DNA from: Yoonia sp. I 8.24
GTDB lineage: Bacteria; Pseudomonadota; Alphaproteobacteria; Rhodobacterales; Rhodobacteraceae
Direction of reading: 5' to 3'
NCBI RefSeq assembly: GCF_022096995.1
Contig: NZ_JACXGQ010000001.1
Location: 1 to 64,000, forward strand
DNA: 64,000 bases
Position numbers and translations under genes: made by a program. Shown here in pieces: positions 1 through 7,944 of this stretch. The notes below the pieces were generated by a model. It had not been told where the DNA came from. It made no database searches and saw only the letters and a list, made by a program, of their open reading frames with translations. Each line of letters begins with the position of its first letter. The stretch's first letter is position 1.

Positions 1-3000
1 TCCCAAAGTTCTCAAGGTTCCCTGCGATGACATCATCACCGCCACTGTAGATGATCGTGTCATCCCCATCGCCAGCCGTGATCGTATCGTTACCAAGACC
101 TGCGCTGATTGTGTCATTACCAGACCCGGCATCAATCGTTTGACCAAGGTCATCAATGATATCACCGTCAGCGTCGACAAAGCTGCTGTCGATGACGTCG
201 TCGGTACTCGAACCGGTGACCGTCCGGCCATTGTCTGGCACAAAGAGGCTAGGGTAGGCTCCAACAAGCGCCGATGTTGGTTCAATCGTGATTTGATCGC
301 CGGTTCCATAGGATAGGACGAAAGCGCCAGAAGGTAATGAGCTACCAGTTACGCCAGCAGGCAACGCGCCGAGATCGCTGATTACGACGGCATCAATTGA
401 GATGACATCTTCTGCTGGATCAAAATCGGTGATCGTATCGGTGCCGTCACCTGATGCGAAGGTGAATGTATCGAGGCCCGCGCCACCCGTGAGGGTGTCG
501 TTGTCGGTGCCCCCTAAAACGGTGTCGTTACCTGCGCCTGCAACCACGGTGTCATCACCCGCACCAGCATCGATTGTTTGACCCAAATCATCGATTAAAT
601 CACCGTCAGCATCAATAAAGCTACCATCGATGACATCACCTGAACCGGTGCCAGTCACGATACCATCGCTTTGCTCACCAAACAGGTCAGGGTAGGCGGC
701 CTCAAGGTCGGTATTCGTCACGATAGTGATTTGATCGCCAGAGCCGTAGCTCAGCACAAAATCAGTGCCAACGGTTGCGCCGGTCACGCCAGTAGGCAAC
801 GCGCCGAGATCGCTGATCACGACGGCATCGATTGAGATGACATCTTCGGCTGGGTCGAAATCAGTGATCGTATCGGTGCCGTCACCTGAGATGAAGGTGA
901 ATGTATCAAGGCCTGCGCCACCCGTAAGGGTATCATTGCCGGTGCCCCCTAAAACGGTGTCGTTGCCTGCGCCAGCAACCACGGTGTCATCACCTGCACC
1001 CGCATCGATTGTTTGTCCCAAATCATCGATGGCGTCGCCATCTGCATCGGTAAAGCTGCCGTCGATAATATCTGCGGAGCCGGTGCCAGTCACGATACCG
1101 TCCCCGGTGTCACCGTCGCCTGTGCCAGAACCGGAGTCGCCTCCTGTCCCAGAACCACCATCCCCAGTGTCACCGCCCCCAGTGCCAGAACCTGTATCGA
1201 TGTCGCCAAAGGGGCCAGATGTTAGTATTTCGATGGATGCATCAGACAAGATATCATCAATTTCGTCGGTGCTGGCCGTGATCGTTGACGCATAGTCATT
1301 GCTTAAGTCATCAGTTACGGATGAAATGATACTGTCGGGGTTCGGATACGATGCGTCACTTAAATCGATAGCCCAAATGATATCAGTTAGTTGGCCATTT
1401 GTAAGAGTGACATCTGCGGCGCTATAGTCGGTTTGGTATAATTCAGTTTCTTCATAAAGCTCTGGCTGTTCTCCAGGCTCTAATGGGCCGTGCCCCGTAG
1501 AGTAGATTGTAGTAGTCTCTTCGCCGGTAACGGTTCCAATATAGATTAATGCGCCCGTGCTCTTCACACGTAAATACGCGTCACCTGAAAGAAATTTCGT
1601 TTCAGAAATATCGGGAAACTCATAAAAATCGTACTCGTCAGGCAGTTCAAGACTACCGTCTACTTCGCCCGTATAGGTATAACTCCACACCAACTCGACA
1701 TCATCGCTTGAAAGCCCAACGAGGTTGATCTCAGATACGCCGCTTTCCAAGCCGCTGATATACATATCACCGCCAGAGCCATCAAAATTAATGATCGCTT
1801 CTGATCCGGCTGTCGCGACGACCCATGTGTCACCGGCACCGCCATCAACAATATCGCCAGTGCCACCGGTAATGATCAGATCGTTGCCGTCGCCACCATT
1901 GAGAACATCACTCCCATCGCCGCCAATCAAGATATCCGCGTCCGCGCCACCGTTGAGCGTGTTGCTCCCCGCATCGGCCACGAGAATGTCGCTGCCCGCG
2001 TCGCCCCACAGTTCACTCGTCGAGCTGTCAGTGCCACCATATGAGTCCGCAAAGATAAGATCGTTGCCGGAACCGCCATGTAGTCTGTCGTCGTCAAGGC
2101 CGCCTTCGATAATGTCATTGTTGGCACCACCATCAATATCATCGTCGTCGTTTCCACCGTTAATGATATCGTCACCATCGCCACCGTCGATACGATCCTC
2201 GCCTTCGTAACCATAAATAGTATTGCCTGCGTCCGATCCGGTTACGTGATCATCCCCCGTGTTTCCCATTACATGCTCAAAGCCATCGATGTTAAATGAG
2301 GCGTCACCCGTCGAGGGAGTGCTGTACCGAACGGTCCCGCCTTGCAGGTCAGTAAACGCTGTGGCTCCCTCCGTTCCGATAACTAGCAAATCCCCATCAA
2401 TGTGTGCGCCTCCGCTGACAGAAATAACGCTTAGCGCAGTTGTTCCTTCGTTGTGAAGGAAGACCACGTCATCGCCCCCTGCCAGGTCGATGCTTCGAAG
2501 ATCATCGTCGAAAACAGTTGTTGCAGTTCCTGCACCCAACAATGCAGCGTCGGCGCGATCGGTTCCAATGATGGCTTCAACTTCTATAAGTGTATCAGAT
2601 TCGCCGCCATGCTGAACCATAACCCCATCTGACAGATCTCTATTGTCGACAACAATCCCGTTTGACCCCACGCCCGCGAGCTGTTGATACGAAACAGTGT
2701 CGTAGCCCGAACCACCGTCAATTATGTCTGAGCCACCGACATTTTTGATAGTATCATCACCACCGTTCGATCTGACAGTATCGTCTTGTTGGGTAGTTAT
2801 GAATTCGTCGCCGACAATAGTCCCAATTAAGACTTTTGGACCTGGAAGATCTGAAGCATCTACGATTTTTCCTACCGGTGTTATCCCACTGTCGCCTAGA
2901 AACTCGATTACTGAACCTACGGCGACCCCAGCTACAAAGCTTATGCCTCCAATGACGATACTTCCAGCCGCGAATGTCATGACGGGGGCTAGAAGTGATC

Positions 3001-3256
3001 CTATAACGACACTAGCTCCGACACCTGCAGCAACTGAAATAAGGGTTTCGACAAGAACTCGAAATCCTTCATTTTGATCTTCATCGATCAGGGCAGCTTC
3101 TAGCCCGCCTTCTAATCCGTCCATTGTAATTAAAAAATCGGCGGTGTCATATATTGCGTCTGCCAAGCCGTCATAACCCGCTGCGCGTGCCAACGCTACA
3201 GCTTCATCAAGTTGAGAAATTACGAGTTGAATTGCAGATTGTGCAGGTGAAGTCAT
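1..3256 (-). CDS. RTX (hemolysin-type calcium-binding) repeat protein, C-terminus beyond window edge
   Basis: This is an open frame of at least 1085 codons with no stop before the left edge. Residues about 71-117 form a long Gly/Ala-rich hydrophobic segment without a Sec signal. Residues about 245-560 carry RTX nonapeptides of the GGxGxDxI type (for example GGDGDDIINGG). A less repetitive beta-rich part follows, then a Gly/Asp/Thr linker near residues 685-710, then at least two tandem units of about 145 residues (435-bp DNA period) and part of a third, each with GxGNDT-type repeats. RTX proteins fold on Ca2+ outside the cell and usually leave by type I secretion through a C-terminal signal, which is not in view here. 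The ATG overlaps the stop of the upstream membrane gene (ATGA), so translation is probably coupled. Its role could be toxin, adhesin or bacteriocin; the sequence does not decide. Confidence 0.88.
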   Translation of the reverse strand, partial: MTSPAQSAIQLVISQLDEAVALARAAGYDGLADAIYDTADFLITMDGLEGGLEAALIDEDQNEGFRVLVETLISVAAGVGASVVIGSLLAPVMTFAAGSIVIGGISFVAGVAVGSVIEFLGDSGITPVGKIVDASDLPGPKVLIGTIVGDEFITTQQDDTVRSNGGDDTIKNVGGSDIIDGGSGYDTVSYQQLAGVGSNGIVVDNRDLSDGVMVQHGGESDTLIEVEAIIGTDRADAALLGAGTATTVFDDDLRSIDLAGGDDVVFLHNEGTTALSVISVSGGAHIDGDLLVIGTEGATAFTDLQGGTVRYSTPSTGDASFNIDGFEHVMGNTGDDHVTGSDAGNTIYGYEGEDRIDGGDGDDIINGGNDDDDIDGGANNDIIEGGLDDDRLHGGSGNDLIFADSYGGTDSSTSELWGDAGSDILVADAGSNTLNGGADADILIGGDGSDVLNGGDGNDLIITGGTGDIVDGGAGDTWVVATAGSEAIINFDGSGGDMYISGLESGVSEINLVGLSSDDVELVWSYTYTGEVDGSLELPDEYDFYEFPDISETKFLSGDAYLRVKSTGALIYIGTVTGEETTTIYSTGHGPLEPGEQPELYEETELYQTDYSAADVTLTNGQLTDIIWAIDLSDASYPNPDSIISSVTDDLSNDYASTITASTDEIDDILSDASIEILTSGPFGDIDTGSGTGGGDTGDGGSGTGGDSGSGTGDGDTGDGIVTGTGSADIIDGSFTDADGDAIDDLGQTIDAGAGDDTVVAGAGNDTVLGGTGNDTLTGGAGLDTFTFISGDGTDTITDFDPAEDVISIDAVVISDLGALPTGVTGATVGTDFVLSYGSGDQITIVTNTDLEAAYPDLFGEQSDGIVTGTGSGDVIDGSFIDADGDLIDDLGQTIDAGAGDDTVVAGAGNDTVLGGTDNDTLTGGAGLDTFTFASGDGTDTITDFDPAEDVISIDAVVISDLGALPAGVTGSSLPSGAFVLSYGTGDQITIEPTSALVGAYPSLFVPDNGRTVTGSSTDDVIDSSFVDADGDIIDDLGQTIDAGSGNDTISAGLGNDTITAGDGDDTIIYSGGDDVIAGNLENFG
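386..1255. repeat. Tandem coding repeats, 435-bp period, within the RTX gene
   Basis: The stretch beginning near 386 recurs near 821 with most bases identical, a 435-bp or 145-residue period. A further partial copy lies between the left edge and about 300. The repeats encode an RTX nonapeptide block followed by a conserved spacer containing DTFTF and DPAEDVISID. They are coding repeats and probably arose by in-frame duplication. Confidence 0.75.
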
Positions 3257-3894
3257 TGAGTACCTTTTTTATCTTCTTTTGATGAAGTGAGTTTTTGTGT
3301 GAAAATTACGCAAAGACAACTGCTACAAAACAGCAGGCTCGGCATTAGGGTGAATGCTATTGATATCTTTCCTAAGTGAGCGGAATCATCTGTAGTCAGA
3401 TATTGTGTGAAGAGGATAAGCCCCACCATTGCTGCGCTAAACAATGCGACGATTCGCGGCTTCCCGTTTGGGTGCCGTTCCAGTTGGCTAAATATATCAT
3501 AAACGGTATTTGCCCAATGCGCCGGGTTTGCATATAGCATAACTCCAAATACCAATGATAAAATACCGCCAGTCTGTATCATGAGAAATGGTTTTATCGC
3601 GGTTACACTTCCAGAAAGCACTGCCGAAGAGATTGACGATGGTAGAATTTGGAAAGAGGCGATTGTTTGGGCCACCTCCAAAACACCTCTATTGGGTGTC
3701 CAGAAGTAAAATATACCACTTGCAGTCAAACTCGCAGCGAAGGAAATAACTATGACCAAATTAAGGTTTGGAACATTATACTTGATCGGCCTTTCTGGCC
3801 CTCTCCTTACAAAAAAAGGCACGGCCGCAAGAGTAATTAAGGGCCCAAAAAGGGCCCACCCCAAAGTGTAAATTAGTGAATAAACAGCCACCAT
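3253..3894 (-). CDS. Multi-pass membrane protein coupled to the RTX gene
   Basis: A 213-residue protein, start chosen at the ATG at 3894 because GGAG lies about 8 bases upstream; upstream in-frame starts lack a ribosome site. It has about five hydrophobic segments (roughly residues 5-27, 44-66, 100-122, 146-166, 178-200) and a Lys/Ser-rich C-terminus. The family is not recognised. Its stop overlaps the RTX start by ATGA, so the two proteins are made together. A membrane partner, for example for export or for self-protection if the RTX protein is toxic, would fit, but that is inference. Confidence 0.7.
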   Translation of the reverse strand: MVAVYSLIYTLGWALFGPLITLAAVPFFVRRGPERPIKYNVPNLNLVIVISFAASLTASGIFYFWTPNRGVLEVAQTIASFQILPSSISSAVLSGSVTAIKPFLMIQTGGILSLVFGVMLYANPAHWANTVYDIFSQLERHPNGKPRIVALFSAAMVGLILFTQYLTTDDSAHLGKISIAFTLMPSLLFCSSCLCVIFTQKLTSSKEDKKGTQ

Positions 3895-4557
3895 CTTGTT
3901 TTCTCCATAAAGGCGTTTATGCGAGCGCAGCATATTCCGGTTCTGTCCCGGCCGGAAGGTCGGTAAACGTCTGTGCCTAGCCCCGTGTTCAGCCACGTCA
4001 TATATGATAGGTGGGGGCGGTTTCCGCTATGCTTGCTGTGGTCAATACCGCGCATCCAAGTGCGACCATCACAGTTTCGGCAAAAATTTTAGTTCTCATT
4101 TAGAATCAACTTTTGGTATTAATGATATATTAGGTAAATCGTTAACGTTGCGCTTGGCTGCTGTAAAGCCTTGTTACAAAAAGTTCTTTTTTCGTTCTGG
4201 AAGAGGATTGAACAACGCGGTTTGCATCCAAAATGTGTAAAAAAGCGCCGCTTGGGTGCCCCGAAGTCGCGTTGTGCCGGGCTTAACATCACCACTTAAC
4301 GTTAAGTGCCGTTGACAGATTATTTGCGTCTCGCTTAACACTGTCGCAGGATGACCCCAAGTCCCTGCCAAACGAGGTAATCACAGCGCAAGCTGGAAGT
4401 GGCATACCGAGGCCCCCGGATAGGTGAACAGGCGATAGCCGATCACCGTGTCTAAAATTAAGAGATATGTCTGAAGCTTATCCGCGTTGGCCATGATCAA
4501 CCTCGGTTCATCACGTGTTTGGCGTGTGACTTCGATCATGCGAAGAGAGGGCAACCC
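3895..4557. other. Intergenic region with palindrome and CTTAAC motifs; left flank of the phage block
   Basis: No credible gene is seen; open frames on both strands look like chance. It must hold the promoter of the minus-strand membrane-RTX pair. It contains a perfect 16-bp palindrome at 4293-4308 (CACTTAACGTTAAGTG), two exact GCTTAACA motifs (4281-4288 and 4333-4340) and CGTTAACG at 4140-4147. The same GCTTAACA motif recurs just upstream of the terminase genes. The left end of the prophage probably lies in this region, but no attachment repeat could be identified. Confidence 0.5.
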
Positions 4558-5121
4558 ATGTTCCGCGTTGGCGAGATCGATGTCCGCGAGCTTACGCAGT
4601 TCGGCAATATGCTGGGCGCGTTGGGGCAGGGTGGTCCAAAGGTTATCAATCTCGCGCTGAACCGGACGGGTGATATGGCCCGAACGCAGGTTGTGCGGGC
4701 ATTGTCCAAGCAAACGGGACTGCCGCAAAAGATTATTCGCAAGGCGGTGAAGGCCAAGCGGTCGTCGTGGCAGGATTTGGAATACAGGCTTGAGGCATCG
4801 GGCGGTGATGTGTCGCTCAAGTATTTTAAAGCGCGCGAGACGCGCCGTGGTGTGACCGCCTATGTCCGTGGTGAGCGGGAACTGTTTGAGAACGTTTTCA
4901 TCAAAGGCGGCAGCTTTGATCGGGGGCGTGTGGCGTTGAACATGGGTGGCCATGCCTTCCAGCGTATTGGTGGTCGCACCGAATTGGAGCGGCTTAAATC
5001 AGGCGTGTTCATCCCGCTTGAGATGGTTTCGGGCGCAACGGCGAATGCGTTTGAGGATGTTATCGCTGACGTGCTGCCACGCCGTCTCGACCACGAATTC
5101 AACCGCACGATGGGCCTTTAA
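4558..5121 (+). CDS. Prophage minor tail protein Z-like
   Basis: 187 residues beginning MFRVGEIDVREL; the ATG at 4558 follows a good GAGAGGG ribosome site. It resembles the lambda minor tail protein Z family (about 190 residues) in length, in the N-terminal ALNRTGDMARTQV pattern and in the overall basic, helical N-terminal half. Known family members take part in tail completion or DNA connection to the head. The position is unusual: in related phages such tail-completion genes normally follow the capsid genes, while here it lies upstream of the terminase genes, separated by about 170 bases with repeats. The functional name is by family resemblance only. Confidence 0.6.
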   Translation: MFRVGEIDVRELTQFGNMLGALGQGGPKVINLALNRTGDMARTQVVRALSKQTGLPQKIIRKAVKAKRSSWQDLEYRLEASGGDVSLKYFKARETRRGVTAYVRGERELFENVFIKGGSFDRGRVALNMGGHAFQRIGGRTELERLKSGVFIPLEMVSGATANAFEDVIADVLPRRLDHEFNRTMGL

Positions 5122-5214
5122 TGCGCCAGAAAAAACTAGGGACCGTAGGCCGTTTGGGATGCACGCGGTGCGTAAGCGGCCCGAGGATTTGCTAGTCAGA
5201 CGGGTTTTGTGAAG

Positions 5215-5258
5215 CCTTAACAATCCGTGGTGTTGCTTAACAAACAACGGCTTAACAA
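5215..5258 (+). repeat. Three direct CTTAACAA repeats upstream of terminase small subunit
   Basis: CTTAACAA occurs at 5216-5223, 5236-5243 and 5251-5258, all in the same orientation, about 40-80 bases before the small terminase gene. The last two extend to GCTTAACA, which is also found twice at 4281-4340. Direct repeats next to a small terminase gene could be packaging (cosB or pac-like) sites or operator sites for the late operon. Which of these applies is inference. Confidence 0.55.
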
Positions 5259-5294
5259 TAGAAGGTGATGCGAAACCCGAAGGGGCTATGAGAT

Positions 5295-5990
5295 ATGCAG
5301 CCAGAACAGCAACATCTTTCGCAGGCGGATTTTGCGCGCCACATGGGAGTGAGCCGCGCAGCTGTCAGTCAGTGGAAAAAGAAAGACATATTGCGCGACA
5401 ACGCGTTCACTAGTCCCGAAAAAAAAGGAAAGGTGGTCGTGTCGGTGGCCGTCGATCAGGTGCGCCGCAATCGCGATATTGGTCAAGCGCTTGGGAATGG
5501 GATTGAAACCCGGACGTCGACGGATGCCGCGCCGAATGTTGGGCGACCTGAAGATGCTTTAGCAGAGGAAACCGAGCCAACCCAGCAAGCCTTGAGCGCT
5601 GTGCCAACTGATCAGCCAGATACCGTGCCGCCTGAACCGAAACGAGACACGGTCGAAGATCAATTAAAGCGCGCGCGGTTAGAGGAACAGCACCGCAAGA
5701 ACCGGATGGGGGCGGCGGAAGAGGCACGGCAGCAAGGCAAGCTGATGTCGTCAGAGGATGCGCGCGAGCAAATGGCGCGTGTTGCAGTGATGATGTTGCA
5801 GATTTTTGAAGGATCTTTGACGGATTTCGCAGCATCGATTGCATCGCAATTTACTGTGCCGCAGCGCGATGTGCTGCATCTGTTGAAAAGCGAATTCAGG
5901 CAAGTGCGCCAGTCCGCCACGCAAAAAGAACGCGCGCGGCTTGCGAGCCTGGAAAGGAACACAACGACGTCTGTTGAATTGGATGGGTGA
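5295..5990 (+). CDS. Phage terminase small subunit-like DNA-packaging protein
   Basis: 231 residues. The N-terminus (about 8-32, ADFARHMGVSRAAVSQWKKK) is a clear helix-turn-helix of the type used by Nu1-like small terminase subunits to recognise the packaging site. A Pro/Glu/Thr-rich linker follows (about 70-125), then a charged helical region (125-165) and a C-terminal helical domain suited to oligomerisation or contact with the large subunit. Its stop overlaps the start of the large terminase gene (TGATG), consistent with a packaging operon. Direct repeats lie just upstream. The assignment rests on the fold pattern and position. Confidence 0.72.
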   Translation: MQPEQQHLSQADFARHMGVSRAAVSQWKKKDILRDNAFTSPEKKGKVVVSVAVDQVRRNRDIGQALGNGIETRTSTDAAPNVGRPEDALAEETEPTQQALSAVPTDQPDTVPPEPKRDTVEDQLKRARLEEQHRKNRMGAAEEARQQGKLMSSEDAREQMARVAVMMLQIFEGSLTDFAASIASQFTVPQRDVLHLLKSEFRQVRQSATQKERARLASLERNTTTSVELDG

Positions 5991-7942
5991 TGTTAGACAT
6001 TGCGGTGACAAGTGCAGAGTGGATGGCTGGCGATGTGTTGGCCGAGATCTTGAACCCGCCACCGCCAGTCGATTACCTCAAATGGGCCGAAGACAACATC
6101 GTGTTCTCGGAACGCGAGAGTGAGTTTTCGGGGCCGTATAACCGTCAACGGTTTCGGTATTTTGATGAGATTTTACGGGCGCTCTCGCCAGATGATCCGT
6201 GCCGTATCGTTAGCCTTTCCAAATCCGCGCAGCTTGGTGGGACGGTTCTTGCGAATATTTTCACGGGCGGTTCTATGGATATGGACCCCGGTGATTTTCT
6301 TTATGTGCATCCAACGCATGACAACGCGGTGCGCTGGTCAAAGATGAAGCTGTCGCCGATGCTTAAGGGCACGACGGCACTGCGCAAAATCTTTCCGATG
6401 AAAGCCCGCGATGGGCAGGATTCGGTGACCTATAAAGAGCGTCGTGATGGACGCGGTGCGCTCTTGATTTCGGGGGCGAATTCGCCGGCGTCTTTGTCGC
6501 AGGTCTCAATCAATCGTCAGGTCCAAGATGACCTTGCGAAATGGGATATGAACAGCGCGGGCGATCCTGAGAACCAAGCGGACAGCCGCAGTCAGGGCCG
6601 CGAGTTCGCAAAGATATTTAAGATCTCGACGCCAATGGTGGTGCCGGGATGTCGGATCACGAGCAGCTTTGAAGCGGGGAGCCAAGAATACCCCTATGTG
6701 CCGTGTCCGCATTGCGGGTTTATGCAGGTGCTTGCGTGGGAAAACATGTTGCAAAACCTGGATGAGGATCATCCAGAGCGCGCGCATTTTACGTGTCAGG
6801 GGCCAGATTGCGGCTGTGCAATCCAAGATCATCACCGGGCTGAGATTATCCCGCTTGTCGAATGGCGGGCGTCAAACCCAAAGCAGAAACGCTATCACCG
6901 CTCATTCTATCTGTGGTCGGCCTATTCGCCGTTGCAATCGTTTGAACGCATCGCGCGCGCTTGGCTGGCTGCAAAGGGAGATCCACCGAAGGAGCAGACG
7001 TTTTGGAATGACGTTGTTGGCAAAGCCTACCGGGTCTTGGGTGAATCGCCACCTTGGGAAGACTTGCGAGATCGCGCGTCAGAATCTGACTATGTGCATG
7101 GCACAATTCCTGCAGGCTATCCGCTGCTGACATGCGGCGTCGATTGCCAAGGGGATCGGGTGGAATGGCAGGTTGTTGCATGGGGAACAAACCGACGCCG
7201 GGCAGTTGTCGAATACGGCGTGTTCAACGGGCACATCTCGGATGAGGCCCGCCAGACCAAGTTGAACGGGTTGCTCAAGCAGGGCTTTCGCAATGCCTAT
7301 GGGCGCAAGATTGAAATCGATCTGCTGGCGATTGATGGCAACGCCTATACCGAGGACGTCTGGGATTGGGCGCGCAAGCACCCGGCTGGTCGCGTGATCA
7401 TGGTGCGCGGTGTGCATCCTGAAAGCGCACCGTTACTGGCGCAGGTCAAAAAGGAACGCAATCGGCGGGGCAAGCTGGTGCGCTATTCAAAACGCTTTTT
7501 CAACTTCGCATCATCGGTGTTGAAAATGGCGCTCTATCGCAACTTGAAAAAAGATGATCCTGAAGAGCGTGGGTTTGTTGCGCTGCCAAAGGGGCTGGAA
7601 GACGAATATTTCCGCCAGCTGACATCTGAATCGCGCAAGGCGCAAAAGGCAAAATCAGGGTTCACGCGGTATCTTTGGGTCAAAGATCCAAGCCAAGCAA
7701 ACGAAGGGCTGGATACGCATTTGCAGGCAGAGGCTGCGGCCACCCGTTTGGGCGTGCGCAGCTTGCCGGATACGGAATGGGACAAACTGATGGCGGCACG
7801 TGAATGCCCGCCTGAAGATGTCCAAGCCGATTTCGAAGACCTGCTTATGGTCACGCGGCCAACGGCTGCTGAAGCGCCAGAAGAGGCGGTTAAATCTGAA
7901 CGGGCAAAAGATCGCGCCCGACGTAAGTGGAGCAAGAAATAG
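5990..7942 (+). CDS. Phage terminase large subunit, GpA family
   Basis: 650 residues from the ATG that overlaps the previous stop; a GTG one codon earlier is the alternative. This is the ATP-driven DNA translocase and nuclease that fills the capsid. The Walker-A-like segment SKSAQLGGT lies near residues 77-85, as is typical for GpA proteins. A Cys-rich metal-binding segment follows (CPHCGF and later CQGPDCGC, about residues 236-275). The C-terminal nuclease half contains DCQGDRVEW and AIDGNAYTEDVW acidic stretches. The length matches lambda gpA (641). The C-terminus is basic. It is intact, with no lesion. Confidence 0.93.
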   Translation: MLDIAVTSAEWMAGDVLAEILNPPPPVDYLKWAEDNIVFSERESEFSGPYNRQRFRYFDEILRALSPDDPCRIVSLSKSAQLGGTVLANIFTGGSMDMDPGDFLYVHPTHDNAVRWSKMKLSPMLKGTTALRKIFPMKARDGQDSVTYKERRDGRGALLISGANSPASLSQVSINRQVQDDLAKWDMNSAGDPENQADSRSQGREFAKIFKISTPMVVPGCRITSSFEAGSQEYPYVPCPHCGFMQVLAWENMLQNLDEDHPERAHFTCQGPDCGCAIQDHHRAEIIPLVEWRASNPKQKRYHRSFYLWSAYSPLQSFERIARAWLAAKGDPPKEQTFWNDVVGKAYRVLGESPPWEDLRDRASESDYVHGTIPAGYPLLTCGVDCQGDRVEWQVVAWGTNRRRAVVEYGVFNGHISDEARQTKLNGLLKQGFRNAYGRKIEIDLLAIDGNAYTEDVWDWARKHPAGRVIMVRGVHPESAPLLAQVKKERNRRGKLVRYSKRFFNFASSVLKMALYRNLKKDDPEERGFVALPKGLEDEYFRQLTSESRKAQKAKSGFTRYLWVKDPSQANEGLDTHLQAEAAATRLGVRSLPDTEWDKLMAARECPPEDVQADFEDLLMVTRPTAAEAPEEAVKSERAKDRARRKWSKK

Positions 7943-7944
7943 CT

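Noticed and set aside
1-2200. Regular DNA repeats that might be read as CRISPR or satellite
   Set aside because: The period and codon phase match protein repeats; there are no unique spacers of constant length.
765-2214. Plus-strand and alternative minus-strand frames of up to 176 codons across the RTX repeats
   Set aside because: They are Pro/Ser/Thr-rich, low-complexity complements or shifted readings of the RTX nonapeptides, while one minus frame is open across the whole region.
4293-4308. CtrA binding site (TTAA-N7-TTAA) at the palindrome
   Set aside because: Spacing between TTAA halves is 2 or 9 bases, not 7, so it does not fit the known site; kept only as an unassigned motif.
4381-4953. 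190-codon minus-strand frame
   Set aside because: It runs against the tail Z-like gene, is rich in Arg/His/Leu without a protein family pattern and has no ribosome site.
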